This document shows positions 46,871 through 55,278 of a DNA stretch of 64,000 nucleotides, one piece after another. The notes under the pieces were generated by a model. The model did not search any database. It was not told the DNA's origin and saw only the letters and a list, made by a program, of their open reading frames with translations. The DNA comes from Tolypothrix brevis GSE-NOS-MK-07-07A (GTDB lineage Bacteria; Cyanobacteriota; Cyanobacteriia; Cyanobacteriales; Nostocaceae). The position numbers and the translations under genes were made by a program. The stretch covers positions 1 to 64,000 of the forward strand of contig JAHHIJ010000036.1 of the NCBI GenBank assembly GCA_019358985.1, read 5' to 3'. The stretch's first letter is position 1; the number at the start of each line of letters is the position of its first letter.

Positions 46871-47264
46871 CGGTTAACTGCAATTATAAGTAAGATGAGT
46901 CACATCTGCGGAATGTGGGATTTAGAGCGATCGCACCCTCAGGGTATAAAATCACCCATACGTAGTTGATGAAAAGCGAACTTCACCCCTGAAAACTGTA
47001 GTTCCACATGAAGTGCGTTCCGCATTTGTTGCCGTAGCCACGTGCCTCTAGGAGAGCGCAGCGTCTCCTAAACCCTTGCATTTTACATCTTTTAGGGAAT
47101 GAATCAGCCCTGCCCTCATAAAGGAGGTCTGGTCTATAAGAGTTCCGGGGTTACAATCCACGAACAATTCTTCCCCCCTTTCCCCTTTCCCCTTTCCCCT
47201 TTACCCCTCTTCATGAATGCATTCAGTTTTGCTCATAGTATTTTGGTTAGAATAGTTAATAAAA
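46871..47264. other. Non-coding gap with small hairpin and C/T-rich tandem
   Basis: A hairpin at 47049-47070 (TAGGAGAGCGC, A, GCGTCTCCTA) and a microsatellite of CCCCTTT units near 47175-47212. No gene is supported except the short frame that follows. Confidence 0.55.
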
Positions 47265-47435
47265 ATGATTAAGCCTAAAAATAATGTATATCGCGGACAC
47301 GCAATAGAAAAAGTTGGTCACGGCAAAAGGGCGACATTTCAAACAATTATTAACGAAAAAGAATGGTCTACCGTGACTGAATTAGAGGTAAAAACAGCAA
47401 TTGATGTTTGGATTGATGAAGGAATAGAGCCGTAG
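47265..47435 (+). CDS. Small hypothetical protein, 56 aa
   Basis: A short frame from ATG 47265 to TAG 47435 reads MIKPKNNVYRGHAIEKVGHG, then KRATFQTIINEKEWSTVTEL and an acidic end (DVWIDEGIEP). The composition is that of a real protein, with a clear beta-then-helix pattern. It has no obvious ribosome-binding site, and I do not recognise a family. An element begins shortly after the stop. Confidence 0.5.
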   Translation: MIKPKNNVYRGHAIEKVGHGKRATFQTIINEKEWSTVTELEVKTAIDVWIDEGIEP

Positions 47436-47451
47436 TCCGGCGTTGCCGATA

Positions 47452-47505
47452 TCTATTAGACATCTCCGGAAAAGAGGTAAAGACGTAGCACTGCTACGTC
47501 TCTAC
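47452..47505. repeat. AGACAT-element end with hairpin
   Basis: TATTAGACATCTCCGGAAAA, then hairpin GTAAAGACGTAGCA/TGCTACGTCTCTAC at 47477-47505. The right end is missing. Confidence 0.75.
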
Positions 47506-47545
47506 ATTATTTCATCAAACCTTCTTAAATTTGTATAGCAGTACT

Positions 47546-48877
47546 ATGTCTTTTTCTAAACTCGGCTTGTCCAATGAAATTATCCGTGCTGTCAGCGAGC
47601 GGGGGTACACCAAACCCACGCCAATCCAGATGCAGGCAATTCCTGCTGTATTGTCGGGTGGCGATTTACTAGCTGGTGCCCAAACTGGTACTGGAAAAAC
47701 TGCGAGTTTTACCCTGCCGCTCCTCCATCAGTTGTCGTCGTCCGACAATAGCTTGAAAAACAACAAGAGTGGATACCCACCTATCCGGGCGCTAATTCTG
47801 ACTCCAACTCGCGAACTCGCCGCACAGGTACAGGAAAGTGTGTATGAGTATGGTAAATACCTCCAGTTGAGATCGATGGCGATGTTCGGTGGTGTCAGCA
47901 TTAATCCGCAAAAACAGCGTTTGAGAAATGGCGTAGATATTTTGGTTGCTACACCAGGACGACTTTTAGACCATGTGCAGCAGGGTACAGTGAACCTGTC
48001 ACGTATTGAGGTTTTGGTGTTAGATGAAGCTGACCGAATGCTAGACATGGGCTTTATTCGTGATATACGTCGCATCGTTTCGCTCCTGCCCAAACAGCGA
48101 CAGAATTTGCTATTCTTCGCCACATTCTCGGAGAAAATTAAGGCACTCGCCGCAGGGCTGCTCCATCGCCCGACGATGATTGAGGTGGCACGTCGTAACG
48201 TTACAGCCGACACGGTGGCACAGAAAGTATATCAGGTAGAGCATGGCAAGAAGCCCCAATTACTTGGTCATCTGATTAAGCAAAATAAGTGGTATCAAGT
48301 GCTGGTGTTTACCCGCACTAAGCATGGGGCTGACCGTTTGGTTAAGCAGTTGACACAAGACCGCATTCAAGCCCTGGCAATTCATGGTAATAAGAGCCAG
48401 TCGGCACGTACCTTCGCTCTGACAAAGTTCAAGAATGGTACTTTACAGGTATTGGTGGCAACAGACATTGCTGCACGGGGGCTTGACATCAGCGGTTTGC
48501 CCCATGTAGTCAACTTCGATCTGCCCAATGTACCGGAGGATTATGTTCATCGTATTGGTCGCACTGGTCGTGCTGGTGCAAAAGGTGAAGCTGTATCGCT
48601 AGTGTGCGTTGATGAATATCAAATATTGGCGGATATTGAAAAACTGATTGCTATTAGGTTGCCGAGAGAAACTCTAGCAGGCTTTGAACCCAACTCACAC
48701 GAATCGTCCGAACCAATTCAAGATATAAGTAAACACAGACCAAAAACTGGACGTAATCAACAAACGGGTTTAAGAAGTGCCAAATCGTTACCACAAACAT
48801 CGGCTAAAAAATTGGCAGCCCGAACCGTAGTTGGTGGTCAGAAATCTGGTAGGAAGAAACAGCAGCGATCGCATTAA
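47546..48877 (+). CDS. DEAD-box RNA helicase (RhlE type)
   Basis: ATG 47546 ([16 protein letters not shown]) is preferred to a TTG at 47531. The roughly 443-residue product has the Q motif ([10 protein letters not shown]), Walker [27 protein letters not shown] box [13 protein letters not shown], and [15 protein letters not shown]. Motif III, normally SAT, reads FATFSEK here. The C-terminal tail is basic ([11 protein letters not shown]). It would unwind RNA duplexes, as in cold-stress or ribosome roles of cyanobacterial helicases such as CrhR; which one is not known. A terminator hairpin follows at 48894. Confidence 0.94.
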   Translation: MSFSKLGLSNEIIRAVSERGYTKPTPIQMQAIPAVLSGGDLLAGAQTGTGKTASFTLPLLHQLSSSDNSLKNNKSGYPPIRALILTPTRELAAQVQESVYEYGKYLQLRSMAMFGGVSINPQKQRLRNGVDILVATPGRLLDHVQQGTVNLSRIEVLVLDEADRMLDMGFIRDIRRIVSLLPKQRQNLLFFATFSEKIKALAAGLLHRPTMIEVARRNVTADTVAQKVYQVEHGKKPQLLGHLIKQNKWYQVLVFTRTKHGADRLVKQLTQDRIQALAIHGNKSQSARTFALTKFKNGTLQVLVATDIAARGLDISGLPHVVNFDLPNVPEDYVHRIGRTGRAGAKGEAVSLVCVDEYQILADIEKLIAIRLPRETLAGFEPNSHESSEPIQDISKHRPKTGRNQQTGLRSAKSLPQTSAKKLAARTVVGGQKSGRKKQQRSH

Positions 48878-48893
48878 TGCGGGTTATTTTATT

Positions 48894-48913
48894 AAGTCCA
48901 CCTTCGTGGACTT
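48894..48913 (+). terminator. Terminator of the helicase gene
   Basis: AAGTCCA, loop CCTTCG, TGGACTT, followed by TGTTTGTG, 17 bases after the stop codon. Confidence 0.75.
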
Positions 48914-48961
48914 TGTTTGTGTAATAGCGAATTCTATTCGCCCAATTTCTTCTCAAAAGGA

Positions 48962-49405
48962 TTATTTTTTAATTGATATTACTTGTTCAATAAAACTCTG
49001 CCATGTTTCATTAGGAATCCAAATTTTCTGCAAGTCCTTTTTTGCATCTTCATTACTAATACCTTCATGAAGGCAGCGATAAAGATACATAAATGCTGAA
49101 ACTCGCATATTTGCAGCGCAATGGACAAAAACTTGTTTATCTACGTTTCCTTCCATGACATGAAAAAATTCTGTCACATTCTCCAATGTTGGGTTTTCCC
49201 AAACAACGGGAATATGAATATATTGCATACCTTGATTTTCGACAATTTGCTTTTCATCTGGCAAAGCGTTAGACGATTCTGGTAATGCTAAATTAACAAT
49301 AACTTCGTATCCTGCCTTCTTGATTGCCGAAAACTGTTTTGAAGTCGGTTGTCCGGAAGTGGCAATCGTATCGGATATTTTCAAAAAGTTGTATATATCT
49401 TCCAT
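48962..49405 (-). CDS. Dual-specificity phosphatase-like protein (DUF442 type)
   Basis: The 147-residue product starts MEDIYNFLKISDTIATSGQP and has TSKQFSAIKKAGYEVIVNLA and the phosphate-loop-like VHCAANMRVSAFMYLYR. The loop reads Cys-x4-Arg (CAANMR), one residue shorter than the classic CX5R of tyrosine phosphatases, a variant I recall for this family. The role is unknown; relatives are annotated as tyrosine phosphatase or beta-lactamase-hydrolase-like. It lies 51 bases downstream of the cupin gene on the same strand. Confidence 0.82.
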   Translation of the reverse strand: MEDIYNFLKISDTIATSGQPTSKQFSAIKKAGYEVIVNLALPESSNALPDEKQIVENQGMQYIHIPVVWENPTLENVTEFFHVMEGNVDKQVFVHCAANMRVSAFMYLYRCLHEGISNEDAKKDLQKIWIPNETWQSFIEQVISIKK

Positions 49406-49456
49406 GCGTTCACAAAGTGACTCCGTAGGAGTATCGCTTTCAATATTTATGCAAAA

Positions 49457-49915
49457 TTAATCATACAAACTACCATCTTTGCGTGTAAACATCCAACCAT
49501 TAGGAGTGGATTCAGCGATGATATCATCATCTGGATAGGTTACGCGATCGCCTAAAGTTTTATCGCCAATTTCCAAATAAACTACCATTCCCTCCGATTT
49601 ATTCACCAGATGGTGTCCATTTTCCTCTCCACCAGGGAAACCTGCCACCACACCCCGTTTTAATATTTGTTCTCCCTCGTTGCTAATTAACGTGATTTCA
49701 CCCGCTATCACATAGATAAACTCATCTTGTAGCGTATGCCAATGCCTCAAGGCAGAACAGCTTCCCGGTGCAAGTGTTACTAAGTTTACACCGAAATTTT
49801 TCAACTTAGCCGCATTACCTAATGCTTGTTTCACTCTTCCTGACACCAAAGGCTTAAATTCGTCAGGATAATTTGAAGTTGTGCGACTGGGTACATTTTC
49901 CGGGTTAATTATCAT
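49457..49915 (-). CDS. Cupin domain protein
   Basis: The 152-residue product has both cupin motifs: SCSALRHWHTLQDEFIYVIA (metal-binding His-x-His and Glu) and GFPGGEENGHHLVNKSEG (His). This metal-binding beta-barrel fold covers isomerases, dioxygenases and storage proteins; nothing visible narrows it. The end RVTYPDDDIIAESTPNGWMF is characteristic of a conserved cyanobacterial or proteobacterial subgroup. ATG 49915 is the start. Confidence 0.87.
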   Translation of the reverse strand: MIINPENVPSRTTSNYPDEFKPLVSGRVKQALGNAAKLKNFGVNLVTLAPGSCSALRHWHTLQDEFIYVIAGEITLISNEGEQILKRGVVAGFPGGEENGHHLVNKSEGMVVYLEIGDKTLGDRVTYPDDDIIAESTPNGWMFTRKDGSLYD

Positions 49916-50064
49916 TATTGATTTCCCTATTTGGATTTATTCTAAACATCAACTGAATTTTACTAAATTTAGATGTAAAACCCCAGCGCTCATAATTCGC
50001 TACCTGCAACCTTAAAGCACGCAACAAAAGCCAGATTAAATTCATCCACAATACCACAATGGTG

Positions 50065-50700
50065 TTAGTTCGTTTTTAACCCAATCAACAGCGCAAGTTC
50101 CAGCCACTTCCAGTAACAATCCACATCAGTAAAGCCGATTTCTCGCAACCAACACAATTGGGTTTCCACGTCTAAAAGTTTATTTGATGGATCGTCTTGT
50201 TCAAGAGTTCTGCCAATCGCTTTTAAAAAATATTCGTGCAATGCTGGTGTTGATGAAGAAACATGTTCTAAGTTGCAGAAAATACCACCCGGTTCCAATA
50301 TCTGATAAATTTCTGTGTAGAGAGAATGTTTGCGATCGTCACTGAGGTGGTGGATGGCAAAGCTGGAAACTACTGCATCAAATTTACCCAATTCTGGCAA
50401 TGGTTCATCTAAATTGTGAGCGATCGCATTTACCGTTGCATCGTTTGCAAAGCGGTTTTTTACAGCTTGTAGCATTGTTGGTGAAAAGTCAATTGCCACA
50501 CCTTCAACTTGGGGACGGTCAATTTTCAAGAGTGCTAATAACCTACCGTCTCCAGTTCCCAAGTCGAGAATGCGCTTGACGGTTTTCGGAACTTGTTCTA
50601 GCAGCACTCCTTCCCCTTCAGTGCGATGAGGAATTTTATCTGCTTGTGCTAAATAGCCTAAAGCGTGGTCAGCAGAAGTCCAGAGGTTGATTTGAGTCAT
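50065..50700 (-). CDS. Class I SAM-dependent methyltransferase
   Basis: The 211-residue product has the SAM-binding motif I RILDLGTGDGRLLALL near residue 42, motif II GVAIDFSPTM, and the DAVVSSFAIHHLSDD segment. This places it in the methyltransferase 11/25 group acting on small molecules. It begins at ATG 50700. It lies outside the indolocarbazole block (over 6 kb away), so a tailoring role there is only a remote possibility. Confidence 0.88.
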   Translation of the reverse strand: MTQINLWTSADHALGYLAQADKIPHRTEGEGVLLEQVPKTVKRILDLGTGDGRLLALLKIDRPQVEGVAIDFSPTMLQAVKNRFANDATVNAIAHNLDEPLPELGKFDAVVSSFAIHHLSDDRKHSLYTEIYQILEPGGIFCNLEHVSSSTPALHEYFLKAIGRTLEQDDPSNKLLDVETQLCWLREIGFTDVDCYWKWLELALLIGLKTN

Positions 50701-50707
50701 GTGTAAT

Positions 50708-50830
50708 AGACCTATCCGGCAAATTACATATATTATAGAAATTATTCAAAGTGAAAATGAATGTAGAGACTATTCTGTGCTACGTCTCTTGGCTTTGTGG
50801 TAACGCATCATAAAAGAGCGATCAATGTCT
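50708..50830. mobile_element. AGACCT/ATGTCT element with AAT duplication
   Basis: AGACCTATCCGG (50708) to CAATGTCT (50830), with AAT on both sides (50705-50707, 50831-50833). Its hairpin (50763-50789) is decayed. Confidence 0.75.
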
Positions 50831-50867
50831 AATAATATTTGTTTTCTCTAATTTTAAGAATTAGCAA

Positions 50868-50891
50868 TAGGTGCGTTAAAAAGCGCACCTA
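50868..50891 (-). terminator. Hairpin after the small gene at 50898
   Basis: TAGGTGCG and CGCACCTA form an 8-bp stem with an A/T loop, seven bases past the stop. T-run is weak. Confidence 0.5.
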
Positions 50892-50897
50892 CATTTT

Positions 50898-51158
50898 TCA
50901 AGCATGAAGGTTAGCTTGTTCTTGCAACCACGGATCTACAGGTTGTCCATCTTTGCGACGCAATTCAATTTCAATTACCATCACTTCTTTGGAACCTGGG
51001 GGAGCCGGTTTTTTATGGAAAATAATATCATAATCTGCTGGATTGTGCTGACGCTCTTTCAACCAATCTTGCACTTTTGTGGTGGCAAAAAATGATTGCC
51101 CTTGCTCAAACATGCTAGTAATCTGCATCTGTAGAGAGAAAGGATTTAATCTACCCAT
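50898..51158 (-). CDS. Conserved hypothetical protein, 86 aa
   Basis: The product reads MGRLNPFSLQMQITSMFEQG, then TTKVQDWLKERQHNPADYDI and ends PWLQEQANLHA. It is soluble, with no known motif. A ribosome-binding site (AAAGGAGTAGACA) precedes ATG 51158, which supports it as real. It faces away from the candidate small RNA starting near 51218. Function unknown. Confidence 0.8.
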   Translation of the reverse strand: MGRLNPFSLQMQITSMFEQGQSFFATTKVQDWLKERQHNPADYDIIFHKKPAPPGSKEVMVIEIELRRKDGQPVDPWLQEQANLHA

Positions 51159-51202
51159 TGTCTACTCCTTTGTAAATGTTTTCAATACAAGCCCAAATGT
51201 CA

Positions 51203-51211
51203 TGTTATAAT
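51203..51211 (+). promoter_or_regulatory. Extended -10 promoter for candidate small RNA
   Basis: TGTTATAAT: a TATAAT box (51206-51211) with the upstream TG of extended -10 promoters. Initiation would be near 51218. Confidence 0.6.
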
Positions 51212-51217
51212 ACTTCT

Positions 51218-51374
51218 TGTACGGCAGGGAGTGCCGGAATTCACGCTTGAGGAGCTAGTTGCAAGACTAGGATAACACTGAAAACATCATGTGTGCCCAA
51301 GAAACCTAGACCCTTGTGGTTGAGGTACTTCACAATTTTTATGATCTAAAAGGGCAGGCATTTTGTCTGCCCTT
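51218..51374 (+). ncRNA. Candidate structured small RNA
   Basis: About 157 bases downstream of a strong extended -10 box contain no good reading frame but a series of small perfect stems: CGGCA/TGCCG (loop GGGAG), CTAGT/ACTAG (loop TGCAAG), TTGTG/CACAA, and a final 8-bp stem AAGGGCAG/CTGCCCTT (51350-51374) that could terminate it, although the following bases are A-rich. It is not a tRNA, and I could not match it to RNase P, tmRNA, SRP or 6S RNA. It could be an undescribed RNA or an untranslated leader. Confidence 0.45.
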
Positions 51375-51523
51375 AAAAACTTCTAAATATTTTGAACAGT
51401 TCTTCTACTGTGGGGGGTTGCTGACTGTTGCCATAATATATAGATTTACCGAGAATTAAAATCAGCAATTCTCGGTAAATATGGGAATTATTGCCCAGAT
51501 TTTTCTCTTCACCGGATATATGT

Positions 51524-51702
51524 AGGACTTACGCATTGACAGAAAATACCAAATATGGGGTATCAATTTCAGGCATTCAAACCTGATTTTTCGATGATCT
51601 TTTGGCGATCGCCACCCATCGGACGGGAATTGTCATTCATCCTGGAACGACCAAATTACGTTTATACACATGATGCCCCATTTGAGAGCGTGCGTAAGTA
51701 CT
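51524..51702. mobile_element. AGGACTTACGCA-ended MITE, 179 bp
   Basis: AGGACTTACGCA (51524) is inverted near the right end as TGCGTAAGTACT (51691-51702), with one mismatch. It shares ends with the short element at 23813-23903 but not the interior. Confidence 0.72.
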
Positions 51703-52020
51703 AATATGTTCGTGTACAATGTAATTACGCTTGATTAGTGCGGGATGTTAAAGCTTACTTGGTGTGAAAACCATAGAAACACTTGACACAAACTAATTAC
51801 ATCACAACTGAATACATTTTTAAGTCTCATACTGAAATCTATTTCGGTATCTCTAACTGGGGAGTAGTGGACAAGGAGCCTGAGTTACGGAACAATGGAA
51901 CCAAGCTGAAAGGCGCTTCTAGTTGAGCGAACTTATACCGTGGAGTTGGACTTGCTCATATTTACGGATTTATGCCTAGATATGCATAGGTTTTTAGAAG
52001 CGCTTCGGTAAACCTGATAG
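51703..52020. other. Unassigned stretch, perhaps a decayed gene or RNA
   Basis: All frames are broken. It includes GAGCCTGAGTTACGGAACAA followed by TGGAACCAAGCTGAAAGGCG, and self-complementary GAAGCGCTTC near 51998. The text has the feel of a fossil element but I cannot identify it. Confidence 0.3.
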
Positions 52021-52022
52021 TT

Positions 52023-52112
52023 AGACATCTCCAGAGTCATAGTTAGAGACGTAGCAATGCTACGTCTCTACAAGGGTTTCGGGCAACGTATAATTAGTTT
52101 AGGTCGATGTCC
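52023..52112. mobile_element. AGACAT-ended element, decayed right end
   Basis: AGACATCTCC at the left, GTCGATGTCC at the right; the hairpin at 52045-52069 is a perfect 12-bp-arm palindrome. Confidence 0.75.
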
Positions 52113-52247
52113 GATTTTTTACAGTCAAAGTTAATCTATGTGAAGGGAAAAGCGGGAAAAGTTGCCTTTGTACGGTAAACAGCAATACTAAACTTATTCA
52201 ATGCCCGTTACAATCAAAGCTAGAAAGCAAGTTGAGGAGCGAGCAGG

Positions 52248-52622
52248 ATGCAATTTTCATACGACTCAGATAAACGTAAATTGCTATCATCTCTGTGTCA
52301 TGGAGCGATTTTTTTTAGTACAGGAGTATTATCGATTGCGGTTCCCATTGCCATTAATTTAATTTCCGATGACCCAGTTGTTAAAAATAACGCTAAAGAA
52401 TCGATTAATTTTCACTTCAATGTTTGGTTCTGGGCAACTTTAATTGGAATCCCCATTGCGATTATATCTTTTATTACCTTTGGTATTGGCGGAATTTTGT
52501 TCTTCCCCGTTGTTGCGCTTGGTTTTGCAATACACTGGGGATTGACAATTTGGGCATTATTTCACTGTCTAACTCAGCCTGATGAACCGTTCCGTTATCC
52601 GTTTATTTTTCGATTGTTTTAA
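52248..52622 (+). CDS. DUF4870 family membrane protein
   Basis: The 124-residue product has the DUF4870 pattern: KLLSSLCHGAIFFSTGVLSI, then NAKESINFHFNVWFWATLIG, with three to four membrane helices (about 15-37, 60-80, 83-110). The conserved NAKESINF segment is diagnostic. Function is unknown in the family. ATG 52248 is preceded by TTGAGGAGCGAGCAGG. A short hairpin follows the stop. Confidence 0.88.
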   Translation: MQFSYDSDKRKLLSSLCHGAIFFSTGVLSIAVPIAINLISDDPVVKNNAKESINFHFNVWFWATLIGIPIAIISFITFGIGGILFFPVVALGFAIHWGLTIWALFHCLTQPDEPFRYPFIFRLF

Positions 52623-52632
52623 AGATTCAGAT

Positions 52633-52657
52633 CCCCGACGTCTCCAAGAAGTCGGGG
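52633..52657. terminator. CCCCGAC hairpin after the DUF4870 gene
   Basis: CCCCGACGTCT and AGAAGTCGGGG pair with one mismatch, 11 bases after the stop. Resembles the stronger hairpin at 5917. Confidence 0.5.
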
Positions 52658-52687
52658 CAAATCGTTTCATGCGATAAAAACTTATTC

Positions 52688-52963
52688 TTAACGTTCTTCT
52701 TGCTCTTGTTGCAATAGCCGATCCACTTTATTTTCAATTACAGTCAGTCTTCTTAGAATTGTAGGACGGTCATCATCAAGTGAAACTAGCAAATTTGCTA
52801 TTCCTTCTTGAATATTAGCCAATCTTTCTACTGCGCTCTGAAGCTGTATCATTCCTTCTCGGAGTTCTTGTCTTTCAAGTCTTGCCTCAGCCATTGTATC
52901 TAACATTGGTTGAGCGGTTCTGGCATTACTTCCGATGAGTTGCTTGAGTTCTTCATCCGTCAT
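52688..52963 (-). CDS. Small coiled-coil hypothetical protein
   Basis: The 91-residue product is wholly helical with heptad-like Leu/Ile spacing (LRRLTVIENKVDRLLQQEQE at the end; QSAVERLANIQEGIANLL in the middle). It resembles the small coiled-coil proteins abundant in cyanobacteria. Start ATG 52963; no ribosome-binding site stands out. Function is unknown. Confidence 0.75.
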   Translation of the reverse strand: MTDEELKQLIGSNARTAQPMLDTMAEARLERQELREGMIQLQSAVERLANIQEGIANLLVSLDDDRPTILRRLTVIENKVDRLLQQEQEER

Positions 52964-53121
52964 TGTGTTTGCTTTTTATTCTCGATTATATAATTTTTCG
53001 CTTAGATTGAAAATTAATTGCGATCGCGTTAACTTGAAAAACTTCGCAATTTGCTAATATTATAAAATATACCCCGACCAAAGAGACATAACTATGAGAC
53101 ATATTTTTATACTCAAAATAT

Positions 53122-53424
53122 ATGCACGTTATTTCTCGTTCCCGACTTGTCGAATTCTGGGAAAAATATCCTAACGCACAAAACAGCTTGCGTTCATGGT
53201 ATAAACTAACAATTTTAGCTGAATGGCAAAACTTTGTTGATTTACGTCAAGTTTATCCCTCAGCCGATCAAGTTAGTAATTTGACAGTTTTTAATATTGG
53301 CGGTAATAACTATCGACTCATTACATTGGTAGATTATAATTATCAAAAAGTTTTTATCCGCCATGTTCTCACCCACGCAGAATATAACAAAGAGGACTGG
53401 AAAAATGACCCTTGGTACACCTAA
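53122..53424 (+). CDS. higB: HigB family toxin (mRNA interferase)
   Basis: The 100-residue product begins MHVISRSRLVEFWEKYPNAQ and contains RSWYKLTILAEWQNF, VFNIGGNNYRLITLVDYN and VFIRHVLTHAEYNKEDW, the full HigB_toxin pattern. These ribosome-dependent endonucleases cut mRNA. The start of the HigA-like partner overlaps its end by 20 bases. The order (toxin first) is the one usual for higBA. The pair opens a small defence-type island. Confidence 0.93.
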   Translation: MHVISRSRLVEFWEKYPNAQNSLRSWYKLTILAEWQNFVDLRQVYPSADQVSNLTVFNIGGNNYRLITLVDYNYQKVFIRHVLTHAEYNKEDWKNDPWYT

Positions 53425-53815
53425 TACTAACACTTACATCGAATTACTGATAAATTTCCCTCCTCGTCCCATCACCGCTGAGTCAGAGTTGCTGGCTACG
53501 CAAAAAGTAATCGATTCATTGATTGATAAAGTTAAATTAACACCCGACGAACAAGACTATCTAAATGTTTTAGGTACTCTAGTATATGAATACGAAGAAA
53601 GACATAAACTCATACCTGATATTCACGGTGTTGAGTTACTTAAAACATTAGTAGATGAATTTGCTTTATGCCAAAAAGATTTAGTTTTTATCTTTAAAAC
53701 CGAGTCTATTGTATCTGAAGTATTGAGCGGTCAACGAAATTTAACAGTTAACCAGATTCAGCAGCTTGCAAAGTTTTTTCACATTTCACCGGCTGCTTTT
53801 TTAGAGTCTAAATGA
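53405..53815 (+). CDS. higA: HigA family antitoxin
   Basis: ATG 53405 (MTLGTPNTNTYIELL) is chosen over an earlier ATG at 53363 that lies deep in higB. The 136-residue product has the large N-terminal part of this HigA type and a C-terminal helix-turn-helix (ESIVSEVLSGQRNLTVNQIQ, then QLAKFFHISPAAFLES). It would neutralise HigB and repress the operon. It overlaps higB by 20 bases, indicating coupled translation. Confidence 0.92.
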   Translation: MTLGTPNTNTYIELLINFPPRPITAESELLATQKVIDSLIDKVKLTPDEQDYLNVLGTLVYEYEERHKLIPDIHGVELLKTLVDEFALCQKDLVFIFKTESIVSEVLSGQRNLTVNQIQQLAKFFHISPAAFLESK

Positions 53816-53842
53816 AAAACCTTTTTTTACTATACTTAACAA

Positions 53843-54253
53843 TCATTCCTCGCTTTCTATAAAGAACTCTGGAGGCTGGTAGTCTAGAATTTCCTTGATA
53901 ACACTCTTTAAGTCTTTCTCCACAGGGCGTTTTGCAAATTGCTCGTGATTATAAATCCATACAAGTTTGATTACGCAGTCAGTTGTATTAACTAAATACA
54001 TTAATCTGACTTGTCCAGAAGCGCCTTTGCCAACCCTCAACTCCAGTTTGTGAAACCTCCATCCTTCGCGTAACTGAATTTTCGCAGGCAAAGGTTCATG
54101 ACGGGAATTTATCGGATACTGGTCATCAATCAAACCTTCCAACACTTCAGCAACAAGCTCCACAAAATTACTTCCAAGAGTTTTTGCAAGTTTTTTAAAA
54201 GAACGCTTAAAATTATCGGATTCCTCAATCGAGAAGGGAGTTAAGCCAGTCAC
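53843..54253 (-). CDS. RelE/ParE-like toxin paired with a Panacea antitoxin
   Basis: A GTG at 54253 preceded by AAGGAG with six-base spacing is the preferred start, giving 136 residues; an ATG at 54301 gives 152. The core reads FSIEESDNFKRSFKKLAKTL, then HEPLPAKIQLREGWRFHKLE and a beta-rich end (VRLMYLVNTTDCVIKLVWIY), which fits the small RelE-like fold. It overlaps the end of the Panacea-domain gene by 29 bases, so it is translated from the same message. Catalytic residues cannot be assigned with confidence. Confidence 0.72.
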   Translation of the reverse strand: MTGLTPFSIEESDNFKRSFKKLAKTLGSNFVELVAEVLEGLIDDQYPINSRHEPLPAKIQLREGWRFHKLELRVGKGASGQVRLMYLVNTTDCVIKLVWIYNHEQFAKRPVEKDLKSVIKEILDYQPPEFFIESEE

Positions 54254-54812
54254 GCACTTCTCCTTTGCGAATACGAGTTGAGGATTCCGAATTAATAGCA
54301 TCCTCTAAAGTTTCAGACATTACCGATTCATATACGGGATTTTCCCGCTCGATGATGTCAAGTTTCTGATAACCCAACGCTTTCATATCCTCAAGAAGAA
54401 TCGGCTCAGTTGAACTAGCTTGAGGTAGCAAACCCTTGCGAGCTTTTTTCCAAGGAAACTCCCCATGAGTCATATCACTCAGTCGATATGCGTGATAGCC
54501 ACCGAAATATCCCCAAATTCCTTCTAGAAGCTTCTTTTTTTCATCAGGAATTTCTGACAAAAATTCTTTGCCCGGTATAGGCAATTGCTTGGCTTCAAAT
54601 TCACTATAAAATCTGTAAGCAGGAGGACAGACTGGACCATATCGCCATGCTTGAATCTGTTCATCAAACAATGGCTCGTTGTACAATGCCAAGTTTAAGC
54701 TTTGTGAGTAATACAGAAGCTTTTGCACCTTCATGTTGGTCATTTCAGCTTCTATACCGTCCTCATAAGCTCTTACGATAAAGTAGCGAGCCGCATTAAG
54801 ACAATCAATCAT
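54225..54812 (-). CDS. Panacea-domain (DUF4065, SocA-like) antitoxin
   Basis: The start chosen is ATG 54812 (MIDCLNAARYFIVRAYEDG) over a TTG at 54836. The roughly 195-residue product has MTNMKVQKLLYYSQSLNLAL, FDEQIQAWRYGPVCPPAYRF and a conserved Gly/Tyr helical region, the SocA/GepA Panacea signature. Such proteins serve as antitoxins for varied toxins. A longer C-terminal part follows (about 130-195), which may contact the downstream toxin. The two genes overlap. Confidence 0.88.
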   Translation of the reverse strand: MIDCLNAARYFIVRAYEDGIEAEMTNMKVQKLLYYSQSLNLALYNEPLFDEQIQAWRYGPVCPPAYRFYSEFEAKQLPIPGKEFLSEIPDEKKKLLEGIWGYFGGYHAYRLSDMTHGEFPWKKARKGLLPQASSTEPILLEDMKALGYQKLDIIERENPVYESVMSETLEDAINSESSTRIRKGEVRDWLNSLLD

Positions 54813-54917
54813 ACTCAGACCCGCAAATCTGAACAAAGTTTTCTACCTTAGTAAGTTTTTAGGGGAACTTACACATATTATTATAATCTAAACCTGCAAA
54901 TATTTAGTACATAATTA

Positions 54918-55142
54918 CTATTTCACTATCTCTTCGGGTAAGGGTGCATCAAAATCATCAGCCACTGTAAACTTTCCAGCACATAAACCAAACGGACGCA
55001 TCTTTTTTTCGGTAGTTGTAATCGGTTTTAGTTCGGCAATAGGTTTGTCAGCTTGCATAATAACAAAGCTTTCACCTGCTTCAACTTGATTGAGATATTG
55101 CAATGGTTCTCGTCGGAATTCCTCAAGTGTAACTCTTTGCAT
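54918..55142 (-). CDS. Phd/YefM-type antitoxin, apparently without its toxin
   Basis: The 74-residue product has the Phd pattern: QRVTLEEFRREPLQYLNQVE, then GESFVIMQADKPIAELKPIT, and a tail PLPEEIVK of the kind that blocks a PIN-domain (VapC) toxin. No toxin frame lies directly downstream; the next gene on this strand is the Panacea protein. It is an orphan, or its toxin has been lost. Confidence 0.88.
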   Translation of the reverse strand: MQRVTLEEFRREPLQYLNQVEAGESFVIMQADKPIAELKPITTTEKKMRPFGLCAGKFTVADDFDAPLPEEIVK

Positions 55143-55278
55143 GATTAGTACTTAAGCAATGTTCAAAGGTAATCTTTTCTCTGACTTAATTGTAGTGCGA
55201 TCGGTCTTCGCTAAGTAAGTTGGGTTGAAGCCAGCAAAAACGCGCACTAAAGAAATAATTTATGCTTTATAAACCTGT

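Noticed and set aside
50065-50700. Methyltransferase as part of the bisindole cluster
   Set aside because: It is over 6 kb beyond the MFS gene, with unrelated genes between, so there is no support beyond general distance.
51289-51400. Group II intron 5' end (GTGTGCCC)
   Set aside because: Only the first few bases fit; no domain V, no reverse transcriptase, and the rest does not match.
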